Source: Vitellaria paradoxa (taxonomy: Eukaryota > Streptophyta > Magnoliopsida > Ericales > Sapotaceae). From it: a DNA stretch of 64,000 nucleotides. The position numbers were made by a program, and so were the translations under genes. A model generated the notes under the pieces. That model searched no databases. It had not been told where the DNA came from and saw only the letters and a list, made by a program, of their open reading frames with translations. Within the stretch, counting starts at the first letter, position 1. Each line of letters starts with the position of its first letter. Where the stretch lies: positions 21,065,894 to 21,129,893 of the forward strand of contig CM034240.1 of the NCBI GenBank assembly GCA_019916065.1, in the 5' to 3' direction. This document shows, piece by piece, positions 56,101 to 59,249 of the stretch.

Positions 56101-57045
56101 GAGAGATTAGGAACGGCAGGCTCATGGCCCTTCGATTCTCACAGACGGCACCAACTGATGATATAATAAACCCAGAGGTCACTTCCAAGTCATGTGCAGT
56201 GTTTCTCCGTTGCCGGCTGTCGGAAGCTTGCTTGAAATATCGGTGTGGTGCTTGCCAAAGAGTCCCCAACAATCAAGTTAGAAGGGAATTGCAGAGTGTA
56301 TTTAGTCTGTTAGGAGAAAATGTATCATACCTCCCGGACAAGAGGAGCCTTTCCTTATATACGTGCCATTGGGTGTAGCAGGATTGAAAGGTCGGCCTGC
56401 GGGAATTCTGTCTGTTACGGACATATTCCATAAATGGAATATTTTGTAATCCCATGCAGGTCGCCTATAAACATGGAGTGGCCACGATCTCCATAGTGGT
56501 GAGAATCGTGCGATTCTAGGCGTGAGTATCGCGGGGACCACATGACCAGTTCGGTCATATGTATCCTGCTTGAGACAATGGTTTGGGGTCCGATTGACCA
56601 AGCCTAGGTTGAACTCGGACCTGGTTCGGTTGGGTTGGACCTTGCTCAGACGAACTAGGCCCCGATCAATCGCCCAAGCCCAGCTCAGCTGGACGATGGG
56701 GAATTCCCTCCATCAATCATTATTTGGTTGATAACTTGAAATGGATCACTGTTTAAATCATCAACTTCTTCAGCTTCATATTTCTTCAACACAAACCTAA
56801 ACTCTTGCAGGTATGCTCGAACATTTGCCTTCTTCTACACCATCGGGTTGCATATTCTTGTCTTCACGTGTCTGTACAGAATGTCAGCTCAAAGCTATCT
56901 CAGGTAGCCGTCTCTCAAATTCTTCTCTATTGCAATCCTTCCGGATGCACGATGTTTACTAACTGGAAACCTTTTTCTCTGCAGTAATGGCCCAGATGAA
57001 TCTCTCATTGGGCACAAAATCCTAGTCCTCCCACATCCATCGTGA
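3672..57045 (+). CDS. CASP: CASP, Golgi coiled-coil tail-anchored protein (5' end outside window; spliced gene, 15 exons here)
   Basis: Exons at 3672-3760, 4667-4776, 4876-4970, 14784-14839, 26513-26678, 27885-27977, 28645-28773, 29013-29132, 29468-29548, 31423-31530, 31706-31849, 31928-32029, 55706-55785, 56811-56903 and 56985-57045 join with consistent phase into 508 codons plus TGA. The product is a long charged coiled coil ending in one hydrophobic segment ([18 protein letters not shown]) and a short tail. This is the layout of plant CASP, a golgin-like protein anchored in the Golgi by its C-terminal segment and linked to tethering and ER-Golgi traffic. Length and order match the known family of about 690 residues, so about 180-190 N-terminal residues are missing upstream. 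The gene is oversized because three introns (9.8, 11.7 and 23.7 kb) are full of transposons. Frame and nearly all splice sites are intact, so the gene is probably functional. Confidence 0.93.
4049..4180 (-). mobile_element. Solo LTR of small TRIM family C
   Basis: This 132-bp sequence is the reverse complement of the LTR-like units at 52579-52710 and 54800-54932. Read on the minus strand it starts TGTTAGAA and contains the shared AGGTTTTAAGGTTGAG block. It is bounded by a perfect 5-bp target-site duplication, TAAAC (4044-4048 and 4181-4185). That fits an LTR left behind by recombination between the two LTRs of a complete insertion. Confidence 0.75.
4667..4776 (+). CDS. CASP: CASP exon
   Basis: The acceptor is GCTGCAG and the donor is GTCTCA. 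The exon encodes the coiled-coil segment around [17 protein letters not shown] and ends in phase 1, with a Ser codon TCA followed by a lone G. Confidence 0.9.
4876..4970 (+). CDS. CASP: CASP exon
   Basis: The acceptor is ATCTCAG and the donor is GTTCAT. The exon encodes the conserved [20 protein letters not shown] stretch, which is highly characteristic of plant CASP. It ends in phase 0, just before the 9.8-kb intron that holds copia-1. Confidence 0.93.
5763..5920 (-). repeat. Copia-1 3' LTR
   Basis: This is the direct repeat partner of 13269-13419. Both contain GTGTATTATTAGGGT, TATATATAGGAGTCCTAC and ATTCCTACACTAGGAAATCA. The inner end is diverged (TCTAAT in place of TCTAACA). Confidence 0.85.
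5930..7325 (-). pseudogene. Copia-1 reverse transcriptase and RNase H (broken)
   Basis: On the minus strand the reverse transcriptase N-terminal part (7109-7324) shows the copia pattern [21 protein letters not shown]. The catalytic YVDD box is present within [14 protein letters not shown] (6707-6922), followed by [15 protein letters not shown]. The RNase H part follows toward 5930 with several stop codons and the 97-bp SINE insertion. Stops between the segments mean no full-length pol can be made. The function before decay was replication of the element. Confidence 0.85.
5974..6070 (-). mobile_element. Short tRNA-derived SINE in copia-1
   Basis: A 97-bp insertion flanked by perfect 21-bp direct repeats (5953-5973 and 6071-6091). 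Read on the minus strand it begins with GCGAGCCTCTTAGTCCAGTGG, a box-A-like start, contains a box-B-like GGTTCAAAACC and ends in an A run (T run at 5974-5980). That is the layout of a SINE inserted by target-primed reverse transcription. It looks much younger than its copia host, because its target duplication is still perfect. Confidence 0.75.
7330..8224 (-). pseudogene. Copia-1 integrase, C-terminal part (broken)
   Basis: The minus-strand frames in this stretch correspond to the copia integrase tail and the linker to reverse transcriptase, for example [14 protein letters not shown] (7728-8012), a conserved copia motif. The integrase is cut by the DNA transposon at 8225-11208 and resumes at 11217. 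Confidence 0.65.
8498..10693 (-). mobile_element. 5'-truncated plant L1-type LINE (LINE-1)
   Basis: The antisense LINE has its 3' poly(A) end as the T run at 8498-8505. Its truncated 5' end is near 10693, inside the reverse transcriptase. Flanks AAACCTAACC (8488-8497) and AAACTTAACC (10694-10703) match at 9 of 10 positions and likely are the target duplication. It carries reverse transcriptase and the C-terminal zf-RVT region. It is nested in the TIR transposon, which is nested in copia-1, which is nested in the CASP intron. Confidence 0.85.
8860..10695 (-). pseudogene. LINE-1 ORF2 fragment: reverse transcriptase and zf-RVT domain
   Basis: About 610 codons are open without a stop. The N-terminal half is non-LTR reverse transcriptase with [27 protein letters not shown] and SHLLFADN. 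The C-terminal half has the plant zf-RVT region ([22 protein letters not shown], with NRCPLC and HMLLHC). Two defects are visible. The catalytic FADD is FADN (codon AAT at 10168-10170 instead of GAT), and an in-frame TAG at 8860-8862 precedes a further 62 codons. The first methionine of the open frame falls in flanking DNA, so it is not a real start. It is probably inactive. Confidence 0.85.
10867..10988. repeat. Short AT-rich tandem repeat in the TIR transposon
   Basis: Two and a half copies of a unit of about 45-51 bp that begins ATTAATTATTGTGATTAAT and ends in AATAAAATAAAAT runs. The internal AATAAA runs vary in number. Confidence 0.75.
11217..12165 (-). pseudogene. Copia-1 integrase N-terminus and protease (broken)
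   Basis: On the minus strand the GAG-pre-integrase motif [16 protein letters not shown] (11503-11688) precedes the integrase stub that resumes after the transposon. The protease precedes it, with the catalytic region reading [11 protein letters not shown] near 11935-11960. The usual catalytic Asp of DSG is Asn here (codon AAT), which would inactivate the protease. Frames are broken between the segments. Confidence 0.75.
12166..13229 (-). pseudogene. Copia-1 gag with CCHC zinc knuckle (broken)
   Basis: The nucleocapsid zinc knuckle is intact at 12199-12240 on the minus strand: [14 protein letters not shown], spacing CX2CX4HX4C. Upstream gag sequence toward 13229 is degenerate, with stops and frameshifts. 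Confidence 0.65.
13269..13419 (-). repeat. Copia-1 5' LTR
   Basis: Pairs with 5763-5920. It begins TGAAATTATTGTG and ends TATCTAACA as printed. A run of A's at 13246-13263 separates it from the primer-binding complement. Confidence 0.85.
13420..14783. other. Intron stretch without recognised features
   Basis: AT-rich intron DNA between copia-1 and the next CASP exon. A polypyrimidine-rich stretch and the TATGCAG acceptor close it. No element ends or coding motifs were recognised. Confidence 0.5.
14784..14839 (+). CDS. CASP: CASP exon (56 nt)
   Basis: The acceptor is TATGCAG and the donor is GTGAAT. It encodes [18 protein letters not shown], a conserved CASP segment. This small exon is isolated between a 9.8-kb and an 11.7-kb intron, both full of transposons. 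It ends in phase 2. Confidence 0.9.
15302..15471 (-). repeat. Copia-2 3' LTR
   Basis: Starts TGTAAAATATTGAG and ends TTAACA. It is the same length as its partner at 19216-19385. Confidence 0.92.
15479..16040 (-). pseudogene. Copia-2 RNase H (broken)
   Basis: The minus strand encodes the copia RNase H C-terminal region, with [15 protein letters not shown] and [19 protein letters not shown] in 15479-15802, then [13 protein letters not shown] near the end of the element. The upstream half continues to about 16040 in another frame. Confidence 0.85.
16043..16855 (-). pseudogene. Copia-2 reverse transcriptase (broken)
   Basis: On the minus strand, 16508-16816 encodes [20 protein letters not shown] and the [13 protein letters not shown] box. 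The catalytic YVDD lies near 16395-16410. The part at 16043-16357 encodes [15 protein letters not shown] and the connection domain. Stops separate the pieces. Confidence 0.88.
16949..17900 (-). pseudogene. Copia-2 integrase (broken)
   Basis: On the minus strand, 17304-17690 encodes [18 protein letters not shown] and [12 protein letters not shown], both typical of the copia integrase C-terminal half. The 16949-17497 frame covers the proline- and serine-rich linker in another phase. Confidence 0.82.
18051..18600 (-). pseudogene. Copia-2 GAG-pre-integrase and protease (broken)
   Basis: The minus-strand frame 18051-18533 contains [19 protein letters not shown] and the GAG-pre-integrase motif [19 protein letters not shown]. 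The protease site near 18540-18570 reads [11 protein letters not shown]. The catalytic Asp is kept but the following Ser is Phe. Confidence 0.78.
19216..19385 (-). repeat. Copia-2 5' LTR
   Basis: Direct repeat of 15302-15471. The start TGTAAAATATTGAG and the end CATTAACA are intact. Confidence 0.92.
19386..19846 (-). pseudogene. Copia-3 RNase H remnant
   Basis: Minus-strand fragments keep [20 protein letters not shown] and nearby copia RNase H spacing, with many stops. The sequence continues the polypurine tract that copia-2 interrupted and ends abruptly at copia-4. Confidence 0.65.
19847..20805 (+). mobile_element. Copia-4: internally deleted copia element on the + strand
   Basis: The 5' LTR (19847 to about 20045) starts TGTTAGAAACG. 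It is followed by the primer site TGGTATCAAAGTAGAG at 20047. The 3' LTR (20623-20805) starts TGTTAGAGATATTG, preceded by the purine tract TTGAGGGGGGAG. Both LTRs share CATAGTGGTTAAG and TTTCAT-containing 3' parts. Only about 0.58 kb lies between them, ending in a remnant of copia RNase H. No 5-bp target duplication was found. The right junction may have been lost together with the copia-3 reverse transcriptase. Confidence 0.78.
20820..23640 (-). pseudogene. Copia-3 integrase to gag remnants
   Basis: Minus-strand fragments in copia order run from the reverse-transcriptase linker (near 20820-20900), through integrase pieces at 21080-21700 and GAG-pre-integrase near 21900-22000, to a gag region at 22600-23450. 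The zinc knuckle near 22620-22660 has lost its first Cys (FTHCGKMG). No frame exceeds 83 codons. Confidence 0.6.
23652..23834 (-). repeat. Copia-3 5' LTR
   Basis: Starts TGTAAGCAACTAAGG and ends ATTCTAACA. It pairs with the diverged LTR at 15116-15293. Confidence 0.8.
24005..24080 (-). mobile_element. Truncated Au-like SINE fragment
   Basis: The stretch from GAACCCAGTG through GGTCTGGGGAAGG to GGCCTTCCC is the reverse complement of the 3' half of an Au SINE. No flanking duplication is evident. The sequence around it (23840-24330) holds nothing else recognised. Confidence 0.45.
24340..25900 (-). mobile_element. Copia-5 fragment interrupted by a solo LTR
   Basis: An LTR-like 3' end lies at about 24340-24465, next to a purine tract (CTCCCCTTTAACTTGGAGC on the + strand). 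It is followed on the minus strand by RNase H (24480-24825 and 25457-25560) and the reverse-transcriptase connection, including [15 protein letters not shown] (25582-25788). The 5' half of the element, including the catalytic reverse transcriptase, integrase and gag, is missing beyond about 25900. Many stops are present. Confidence 0.65.
24826..25456 (+). mobile_element. Solo LTR inserted in copia-5
   Basis: A 631-bp sequence starting TGTAGTACC and ending CCCCCACA splits the copia-5 RNase H frame. Flanks CTAAG (24821-24825) and ATAAG (25457-25461) match at 4 of 5 positions. It contains a TATA-like tract near 25259-25272. Orientation was assigned only from the TG and CA ends and the TATA position. 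The 61-codon open frame within it is not a gene. Confidence 0.65.
25930..25948. repeat. C-run followed by G-run
   Basis: About 14 C bases run directly into seven G bases and GCGGG. The tract is self-complementary and hard to sequence, so its printed length is uncertain. The surrounding 25900-26512 is intron DNA with nothing else recognised. Confidence 0.7.
26513..26678 (+). CDS. CASP: CASP exon (166 nt)
   Basis: The acceptor is GTTGCAG and the donor is GTACAG. It encodes the family-specific [20 protein letters not shown], then a charged helix ending LNVLVNEK. Phase 0 at its end. It restores the frame across the 11.7-kb copia-filled intron. Confidence 0.93.
27885..27977 (+). CDS. CASP: CASP exon
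   Basis: The acceptor is CCCACAG and the donor is GTGATT. It encodes 31 codons around [20 protein letters not shown], one of the best conserved CASP blocks. Phase 0 at both ends. Confidence 0.94.
28645..28773 (+). CDS. CASP: CASP exon
   Basis: The acceptor is TTTATAG and the donor is GTATGG. It encodes [18 protein letters not shown] and [16 protein letters not shown]. Phase 0 at both ends. Confidence 0.95.
29013..29132 (+). CDS. CASP: CASP exon
   Basis: The acceptor is GCATTCAG and the donor is GTTTGC. Forty codons of coiled coil end in [18 protein letters not shown], conserved in the family. Phase 0 at both ends. Confidence 0.94.
29420..29467 (+). promoter_or_regulatory. Duplicated 3' splice site before a CASP exon
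   Basis: The acceptor sequence TTTTTATTTCTGATTCAGGG occurs twice, with AG ending at 29437 and again at 29467, exactly 30 nt apart. Use of the upstream site would add ten in-frame residues ([10 protein letters not shown]) without a stop. The downstream site gives the sequence expected for the family (GYTSKGQKG). This is a recent local tandem duplication with potential for in-frame alternative splicing. Confidence 0.75.
29468..29548 (+). CDS. CASP: CASP exon with two possible acceptors
   Basis: It encodes [20 protein letters not shown], an acidic family-specific segment, and ends TDPSE before a GTGTGT donor. An equally good acceptor 30 nt upstream would extend the exon to 29438. Confidence 0.9.
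29729..30896. mobile_element. Possible TIR element enclosing a MITE
   Basis: The ends AGGTCCATTTGGCAA and, as reverse complement, AGGTGCCATTTGATTA are similar. Eight-base flanks GATCATTG (29721-29728) and ACTTATTG (30897-30904) match at 5 of 8 positions. The interior is low-complexity, CAC-, CAT- and TGC-rich, and non-coding. It contains the well-defined MITE at 30237-30702. Confidence 0.35.
30237..30702. mobile_element. hAT-like MITE rich in GAGCT words
   Basis: The 466-bp element has a perfect 8-bp duplication TCCACAAC (30229-30236 and 30703-30710). Its ends TAGGGTTGGGAACGA and, as reverse complement, TAGATATGAAAACGA are related. The body is filled with GAGCTC-like words in both orientations (GAGCTCGG, CGAGCTTG), with an AT-rich centre at 30420-30520, and can fold on itself. 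No transposase. Confidence 0.72.
31423..31530 (+). CDS. CASP: CASP exon with a lost or shifted acceptor
   Basis: It encodes [20 protein letters not shown] and RLRETEE, followed by a GTATGT donor. Family members read PMDQ before this point, and those codons are present at 31411-31422 (CCC ATG GAT CAG). However, no AG precedes CCC: the sequence reads ATTATCCCCATGG. The nearest in-frame acceptor is the CAG ending at 31422, which would drop four residues. The ATG at 31414 is internal and not a start codon. Confidence 0.85.
31706..31849 (+). CDS. CASP: CASP exon
   Basis: The acceptor is TACTAG and the donor is GTTTTC. It encodes [20 protein letters not shown] and [20 protein letters not shown], the most conserved part of the protein. 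Phase 0 at both ends. Confidence 0.96.
31928..32029 (+). CDS. CASP: CASP exon
   Basis: The acceptor is TTCTCAG and the donor is GTTTCC. It encodes [20 protein letters not shown], a CASP signature just before the membrane-anchor exons. A 23.7-kb intron follows. Confidence 0.96.
32651..33138 (-). repeat. Gypsy-1 3' LTR
   Basis: Direct repeat of 37540-38026. It ends GGTCCGCATCA next to the purine tract. It contains internal imperfect repeats of a unit like CTTAGACTTCAAAACCAACTT. Confidence 0.92.
33150..34434 (-). pseudogene. Gypsy-1 integrase
   Basis: On the minus strand the H2C2 zinc-binding region ([30 protein letters not shown]) lies in 33943-34434. The catalytic core follows in another frame at 33513-33968 ([50 protein letters not shown]). 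The C-terminal part (33150-33513) reads [20 protein letters not shown]. Frame breaks between the segments make it inactive. Confidence 0.9.
34440..35700 (-). pseudogene. Gypsy-1 reverse transcriptase and RNase H (frameshifted)
   Basis: On the minus strand, 35402-35686 encodes [20 protein letters not shown]. Then 35057-35293 encodes [20 protein letters not shown]. The catalytic box appears as FDDILVHS only in a shifted frame (35130-35324), so a frameshift sits at the active site. Next come [16 protein letters not shown] (34858-35133) and RNase H sequence (34440-34790), leading into ADALSRRS. Confidence 0.88.
35736..36359 (-). pseudogene. Gypsy-1 retropepsin-like protease
   Basis: The 207-codon minus-strand frame contains [19 protein letters not shown]. 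Gypsy elements of this kind usually have DGGSC or DSGSC here, so a Gly next to the catalytic Asp is Glu. [14 protein letters not shown] further on is the conserved flap-distal motif. Confidence 0.75.
36440..37470 (-). pseudogene. Gypsy-1 gag
   Basis: The probable start [12 protein letters not shown] is at 37470. The retrotransposon gag domain is at 36945-37196 ([34 protein letters not shown]). The zinc knuckle near 36480-36520 has lost its first Cys to a TGA stop and its last Cys to Tyr, leaving [13 protein letters not shown]. Confidence 0.82.
37540..38026 (-). repeat. Gypsy-1 5' LTR
   Basis: Direct repeat of 32651-33138. Starts TGATGCACTCACATATG and ends TAGCTTGCGTCA. Confidence 0.92.
38346..39152. 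other. Intron stretch without recognised features
   Basis: AT-rich DNA with an (AAATA)n-like microsatellite at about 38808-38852 and a TA tract near 38580. No element ends or coding motifs were recognised. Confidence 0.5.
39153..39697. mobile_element. Possible hAT-like non-autonomous element
   Basis: The left end TAGGGGTGACCATGC and the reverse complement of the right end TAGGGACAAAGCTAG are related. Flanks GTTAAGGT (39145-39152) and GTTGTGGT (39698-39705) match at 6 of 8 positions. The body is AT-rich, with TA and CT microsatellites at 39336-39359, and non-coding. The open frames within it are shadows. Confidence 0.42.
39775..39920. mobile_element. Tourist-like (PIF/Harbinger) MITE
   Basis: The 146-bp element has near-perfect inverted ends GGGCCTGTTTGGT (left) and ACCAAACAGGCCC (right). 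The 3-bp target duplication TAA (39772-39774 and 39921-39923) is typical of PIF/Harbinger. Confidence 0.85.
40290..40706 (+). pseudogene. Inverted copy of pararetrovirus RT N-terminal region
   Basis: 417 bp that match, in reverse complement, 43971-44387. The forward frame 40331-40537 covers the region upstream of the reverse transcriptase and ends at a TAA where the other copy keeps a Leu codon. The copy stops at 40706, next to a short stretch resembling the viral second ORF. Confidence 0.85.
40729..40769. promoter_or_regulatory. Hairpin over the pararetrovirus tRNA primer site
   Basis: CTTCTCTTGGTAT (40729-40741) is perfectly complementary to ATACCAAGAGAAG (40757-40769), with a 15-base loop. 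The right arm and the loop contain the primer-binding complement GGCTCTGATACCA (40750-40762). It may be part of the viral origin or a by-product of an inverted junction. Confidence 0.6.
40770..41477 (-). other. Pararetrovirus intergenic region (probable)
   Basis: Non-coding AT-rich DNA between the primer site and the end of the viral second ORF on the minus strand. This is where the viral promoter and leader would lie. No TATA box could be assigned with confidence. Confidence 0.5.
41478..42941 (-). pseudogene. Pararetrovirus ORF2-like region, left copy
   Basis: On the minus strand this begins just inside the end of the RNase H frame, with an early MPPKPIKP, and runs to an acidic then Lys-rich end near 41478. 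It is broken by stops and frame changes into pieces (42603-42941, 42402-42596, 42175-42390, 41849-42124, 41479-41964). The product has no known function in florendoviruses. It contains a Gln run and a WW-containing segment. The left copy is the only one that reaches the Lys-rich C-terminus. Confidence 0.7.
41707..43319 (-). repeat. Left arm of 1,613-bp viral inverted repeat
   Basis: Each position p pairs with 89219 minus p on the right arm. The offset holds for all eight pairs of matching frame ends compared, so no net insertion or deletion was seen between the arms. A few substitutions were noted, for example TCACCATC against TTACCATC. Confidence 0.93.
42960..43620 (-). pseudogene. Pararetrovirus RNase H, left copy
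   Basis: On the minus strand this contains [15 protein letters not shown], the RNase H active-site strand, and [15 protein letters not shown] stop separates it from the reverse transcriptase at about 43637. It overlaps the left arm of the inverted repeat up to 43319. Confidence 0.82.
43639..44715 (-). pseudogene. Pararetrovirus protease end and reverse transcriptase
   Basis: A 358-codon minus-strand frame. The N-terminal part has the protease-like [15 protein letters not shown]. The reverse transcriptase shows [52 protein letters not shown] and the catalytic YIDDILIFS, so the active site is intact. It ends at a stop where the thumb and RNase H should follow. The protease catalytic site just upstream (about 44800-44815) reads NSGAD, with Asn in place of Asp. 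Confidence 0.9.
45094..45830 (-). pseudogene. Pararetrovirus capsid-like region with zinc knuckle
   Basis: On the minus strand an acidic Ser/Glu-rich segment (45094-45462) follows a CCHC knuckle near 45515-45565. The knuckle reads CYKCGKI, then a stop codon, then HYKNNC. A basic Lys/Arg-rich stretch lies further upstream, toward 45700. This is the usual surrounding of the caulimovirid capsid C-terminus. It is truncated at about 45830 with no movement protein found. Confidence 0.7.
45901..46309 (+). pseudogene. Pararetrovirus RNase H, right copy
   Basis: Carries [31 protein letters not shown] and [20 protein letters not shown] and ends with TAA at 46307-46309. The ORF2 start lies inside it at 46278-46303, in another frame. 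It has no reverse transcriptase in front of it. Confidence 0.82.
46278..47512 (+). pseudogene. Pararetrovirus ORF2-like region, right copy
   Basis: Mirror copy of the left ORF2, with the same breaks into frames at 46278-46616, 46623-46817, 46829-47044, 47095-47370 and 47255-47536. The shared breaks show that the defects predate the duplication. Only small differences were noted, for example Leu for Pro near 46797. Confidence 0.8.
47912..49152 (+). mobile_element. 5'-truncated L1-type LINE (LINE-2)
   Basis: The 1,241-bp insertion is flanked by perfect 23-bp direct repeats (47889-47911 and 49153-49175). It has an A-rich 3' end and lacks everything upstream of the late reverse transcriptase region. 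It is homologous to LINE-1 at 8498-10693. The perfect long duplication points to a fairly recent target-primed insertion. Confidence 0.92.
47950..49027 (+). pseudogene. LINE-2 ORF2 C-terminal part (zf-RVT)
   Basis: Encodes [19 protein letters not shown] and [18 protein letters not shown], then, in a shifted frame, [32 protein letters not shown] and [11 protein letters not shown] small internal duplication (GGACACAGCAGATG twice, near 48433-48482) and in-frame stops break it. No catalytic reverse transcriptase region is present. Confidence 0.85.
50501..51275. other. Intron stretch with low-complexity tracts
   Basis: Contains GGAGGA-rich sequence near 50840-50875 and AATAA-rich sequence. No element ends were recognised. 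It may be part of the LTR or leader of the neighbouring gag fragment. Confidence 0.35.
51276..52296 (-). repeat. LINE reverse-transcriptase fragment, tandemly duplicated (2 x about 510 bp)
   Basis: Two adjacent copies, 51276-51783 and 51784-52296 (period 508), are nearly identical by eye. On the minus strand they keep pieces typical of the C-terminal part of another plant LINE group: [16 protein letters not shown], then YGVECC-like and AEMRMLT-like words. All frames are broken. The duplication is clearly later than the loss of the frame. Confidence 0.75.
52887..54679 (-). mobile_element. Non-autonomous LTR element with 446-bp LTRs
   Basis: LTRs at 52887-53332 and 54233-54679 begin TGATGTAGCGCG or TGAAGTAGCGCG and end GCATCA. 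Inside the right LTR is AGCTCTGATACCA, the initiator-tRNA-Met primer complement, so the element is antisense. The purine tract lies at 53333-53350. Only 0.9 kb lies between the LTRs. Target flanks (TTCAA and TTGAG) match poorly. There is no pol. Confidence 0.88.
53746..54195 (-). pseudogene. Gag-like remnant in the non-autonomous LTR element
   Basis: On the minus strand, near 54195, a start reads [20 protein letters not shown] and meets a stop soon after. The frame 53746-54108 is Glu-, Pro- and Tyr-rich ([20 protein letters not shown]). It looks like the N-terminal part of a gag in which no conserved domain can be recognised. Confidence 0.5.
55149..55705. other. Intron stretch before CASP anchor exons
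   Basis: Holds a C run (about 55580-55591) and a (GA)n microsatellite (55602-55619). It ends in the acceptor TGATCAG. No element was recognised. Confidence 0.5.
55706..55785 (+). CDS. CASP: CASP exon
   Basis: The acceptor is TGATCAG and the donor is GTAAGT. It encodes [20 protein letters not shown] and RFLLGN, the conserved segment before the membrane anchor. It ends in phase 2 (AA of the Lys codon). Confidence 0.96.
55932..56071 (+). mobile_element. Truncated LTR-like fragment
   Basis: Begins TGTCCGTTTTGTGCCCCCG and contains TTTAAAACGCGTTGTG, a TATA-like CTTATAAGG and AACGTGGGATC. These words recur together in plant LTRs. No partner LTR or clear 3' end was seen. Confidence 0.4.
56072..56715 (-). 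mobile_element. Gypsy (Tat/Ogre-like) 5' LTR with leader
   Basis: Read on the minus strand, the LTR runs from TGATGGAGG (56715) to ATATCATCA (56156), about 560 bp. It is followed directly by GTTGGTGCCGTCTGTGAGAA, which resembles the primer site and leader start common in Tat-lineage gypsy elements. A short gag-like frame (56000-56272) then starts. The rest of the element is missing. It lies in the 1.0-kb intron before the CASP anchor exon. Confidence 0.5.
56811..56903 (+). CDS. CASP: CASP membrane-anchor exon
   Basis: The acceptor is CTTGCAG and the donor is GTAGCC. It encodes the C-terminal anchor [20 protein letters not shown], then SAQSYLS, almost the invariant plant CASP sequence. Phase 2 at its end. 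Confidence 0.96.
56985..57045 (+). CDS. CASP: CASP last exon and stop codon
   Basis: The acceptor is CTCTGCAG. It encodes the lumenal tail [19 protein letters not shown] and ends with TGA at 57043-57045. The tail length suits the family, although its sequence is variable. Confidence 0.88.
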
Positions 57046-57140
57046 GGCCCTTATATTCTTTGTTGTTCACAGAATTTCTACTTATAATACATTAAAATAT
57101 AGATTGAAATAATCAATAATGATAAATGTATCTCACCGTG
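57046..57140 (+). promoter_or_regulatory. Probable CASP 3' UTR and polyadenylation region
   Basis: AT-rich sequence after the stop codon with AATAATCAATAATG (57108-57121) and ATAAATG near 57121-57127, which are plausible plant near-upstream elements. The cleavage site cannot be placed from sequence alone. Confidence 0.45.
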
Positions 57141-59249
57141 TATATATAATATCTTATATTTTTACCCACACTTTTTGTTGCAAAGGGAAAAATGGAAAAG
57201 TATAGCTTTGTTTTTGCTCCGTTTCATCTATAATGCATCTGGTTTTGTGAGCGTGAAAGCACTACAGACCGAGGCTTGAGCAAATTGGAACGAGTATCAG
57301 CAAGATTTTACGTAGCATACTTATTAAGATTAAATGTCATGTCCATCATAAATGATCAACACATGCTATTTTCTATTAATAATTTGGCAAAATAAGTAAA
57401 ATAAAACTTGACCATAAGTGCAAGAAGCTAGTTGTTACAATTGAAAGTAGATGTATCAAATTAAGATTTGGTGTAATGTTCTAAAGGGGCTGATTGTAAT
57501 TTACTACCGCATTTCTTCAAACTTCAAAAATAGTCATATTTTATTTGATTTTATTTGATTGTAAATGCAGACAGTTAACTATTTTGTTTGGGTAATTACA
57601 GACAGCTAACTATTATAATTGAAAAATAAAAATCACAATGAGATTCGATGGAAAGTCTAATGATGCAATTTGGTCATTATGTCAATTAATGTTAAGAAAA
57701 TGTCGGAGGATACATCACATCTTTATCATATGTGATTGTGGTATTTTTTGTTAATAAATTTTATGGAAATGCAAAAGCGACACTTGACTAAAAGTGCAAA
57801 GGTTAATTGTTTCAATTGAAAGTCGACTCTCATTTTACATCTCTATTTTTTTAATTGTGACAGTTAATTACTTGTACTTATGATCAAGTTGTAAGGGGAT
57901 TAATGTTAATAACATTTTAAAATAAAAGAATTAAGTATAATTTTTAAATATTGAGAGGTAATAAATGTAATTATTCCAATATTGAGGGAGGATCGGTGTA
58001 ACTTACCTCTTTTTTGGATTAATTTTTATTGCAAACAAATTGAGAATTTCGGCAATCAATTTTTGATTTTGTGGATTTTGTGGGGAGTTTGATGAAGTGA
58101 AGGATATAATAAGAAAAATACTTGAAAGTTTGACTGACTTTAACCTTATCTTCTATGCTAAAGATTAATAATTTATTTAACCCGAATGGATGAATGTTAA
58201 TGATTGTTTAAAACAAGGATGTTAGTGTAATTTTTAAATGTTGAGAAATAGTAACTATATTTAAATGTTAAGTAGAGATAGGTGTAATTTACCTTAAAGA
58301 TTAAACGAATTTCTTATATTATTAATAAAAAATAATTTTATAATGACTTTTGAATACAAAAACTTGAAAGTATTTTTTCATCTCATAATACCAGAAGAAT
58401 TATTTTAAAGAAATGAAAATTAAATATTATGTACTTACTAAAATTTTTTTATTATTGTTATATAAAAAAAGCCTTTGTTATTGATTCCGCTTTAAGTTCA
58501 GGTTAAATTTGGGCCCGCCTGATTATAGCATAGCAAGCGTAAATGAATTGCAAATGCTCATTTGAATGTTTTGCAGATATATATATATATATATATATGT
58601 TTAAATGAAAAGACCATCATACTATTTATAGAAAGGAAGCCAACTCCAACCCATACCAATTTTGTTGGTGGCTGAGAGTTTTTATCAACTGTGATTAGCC
58701 TATATTTTATGTTATGATTAATACTCCCAGTAATTGTGTAAACTTCTTATTCATCATATCTACTTCCCATAGGTCAATACAAATACTTATTAGCTCTATA
58801 ATTGAAGGCAAAAATAGGAGCAACCTTACATTAGTTACATTTCTCTTTATCCTATGGAAAGTCATATTTAATGCTACTGCTATCAGAATAACCTTTGGGG
58901 TGAAATTCAAGAGTTTTTTTCTTCCTTTTTGTGCTACGCTTGAAATAGAAATATAATAAAATAAAAAGTAAAAGAAACATATATTTCAGACTCTCAAGAA
59001 TTAATCGAGATGCGAGTAAATTAACTCGAATATTTTGAATCTTAAAAAATATATAGATATATTATTATTATTATTATTATTTTAGTTTGGTTGGCTTAGG
59101 AAAATGAAAAAAAAAACTTTGTTTTTTTACTTTTATTTACTAATAAACATATATTAAGTAATTTAATTTGTAGGGAAAATCTAAAATCAAAATAATTGCA
59201 CGGAAATTAGTTAATTAGAGTATAAAATGTTCATAAGTATGGCGGCAAG
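57141..59249. other. Intergenic AT-rich spacer
   Basis: No coding region was recognised. Similar phrases recur (for example TGTAATTTTTAAATGTTGAGA near 57937 and 58231, GGTGTAA(C/T)TTACC near 57991 and 58280), which suggests decayed copies of one small repeat. A (TA)n tract at 58579-58599 and an (ATT)n tract at 59059-59081 are present. Confidence 0.5.

Noticed and set aside
57480..58310. Repeated phrases with GTAATTTAC as a MITE
   Set aside because: The phrases are in the same orientation and no inverted ends or target duplication could be found.
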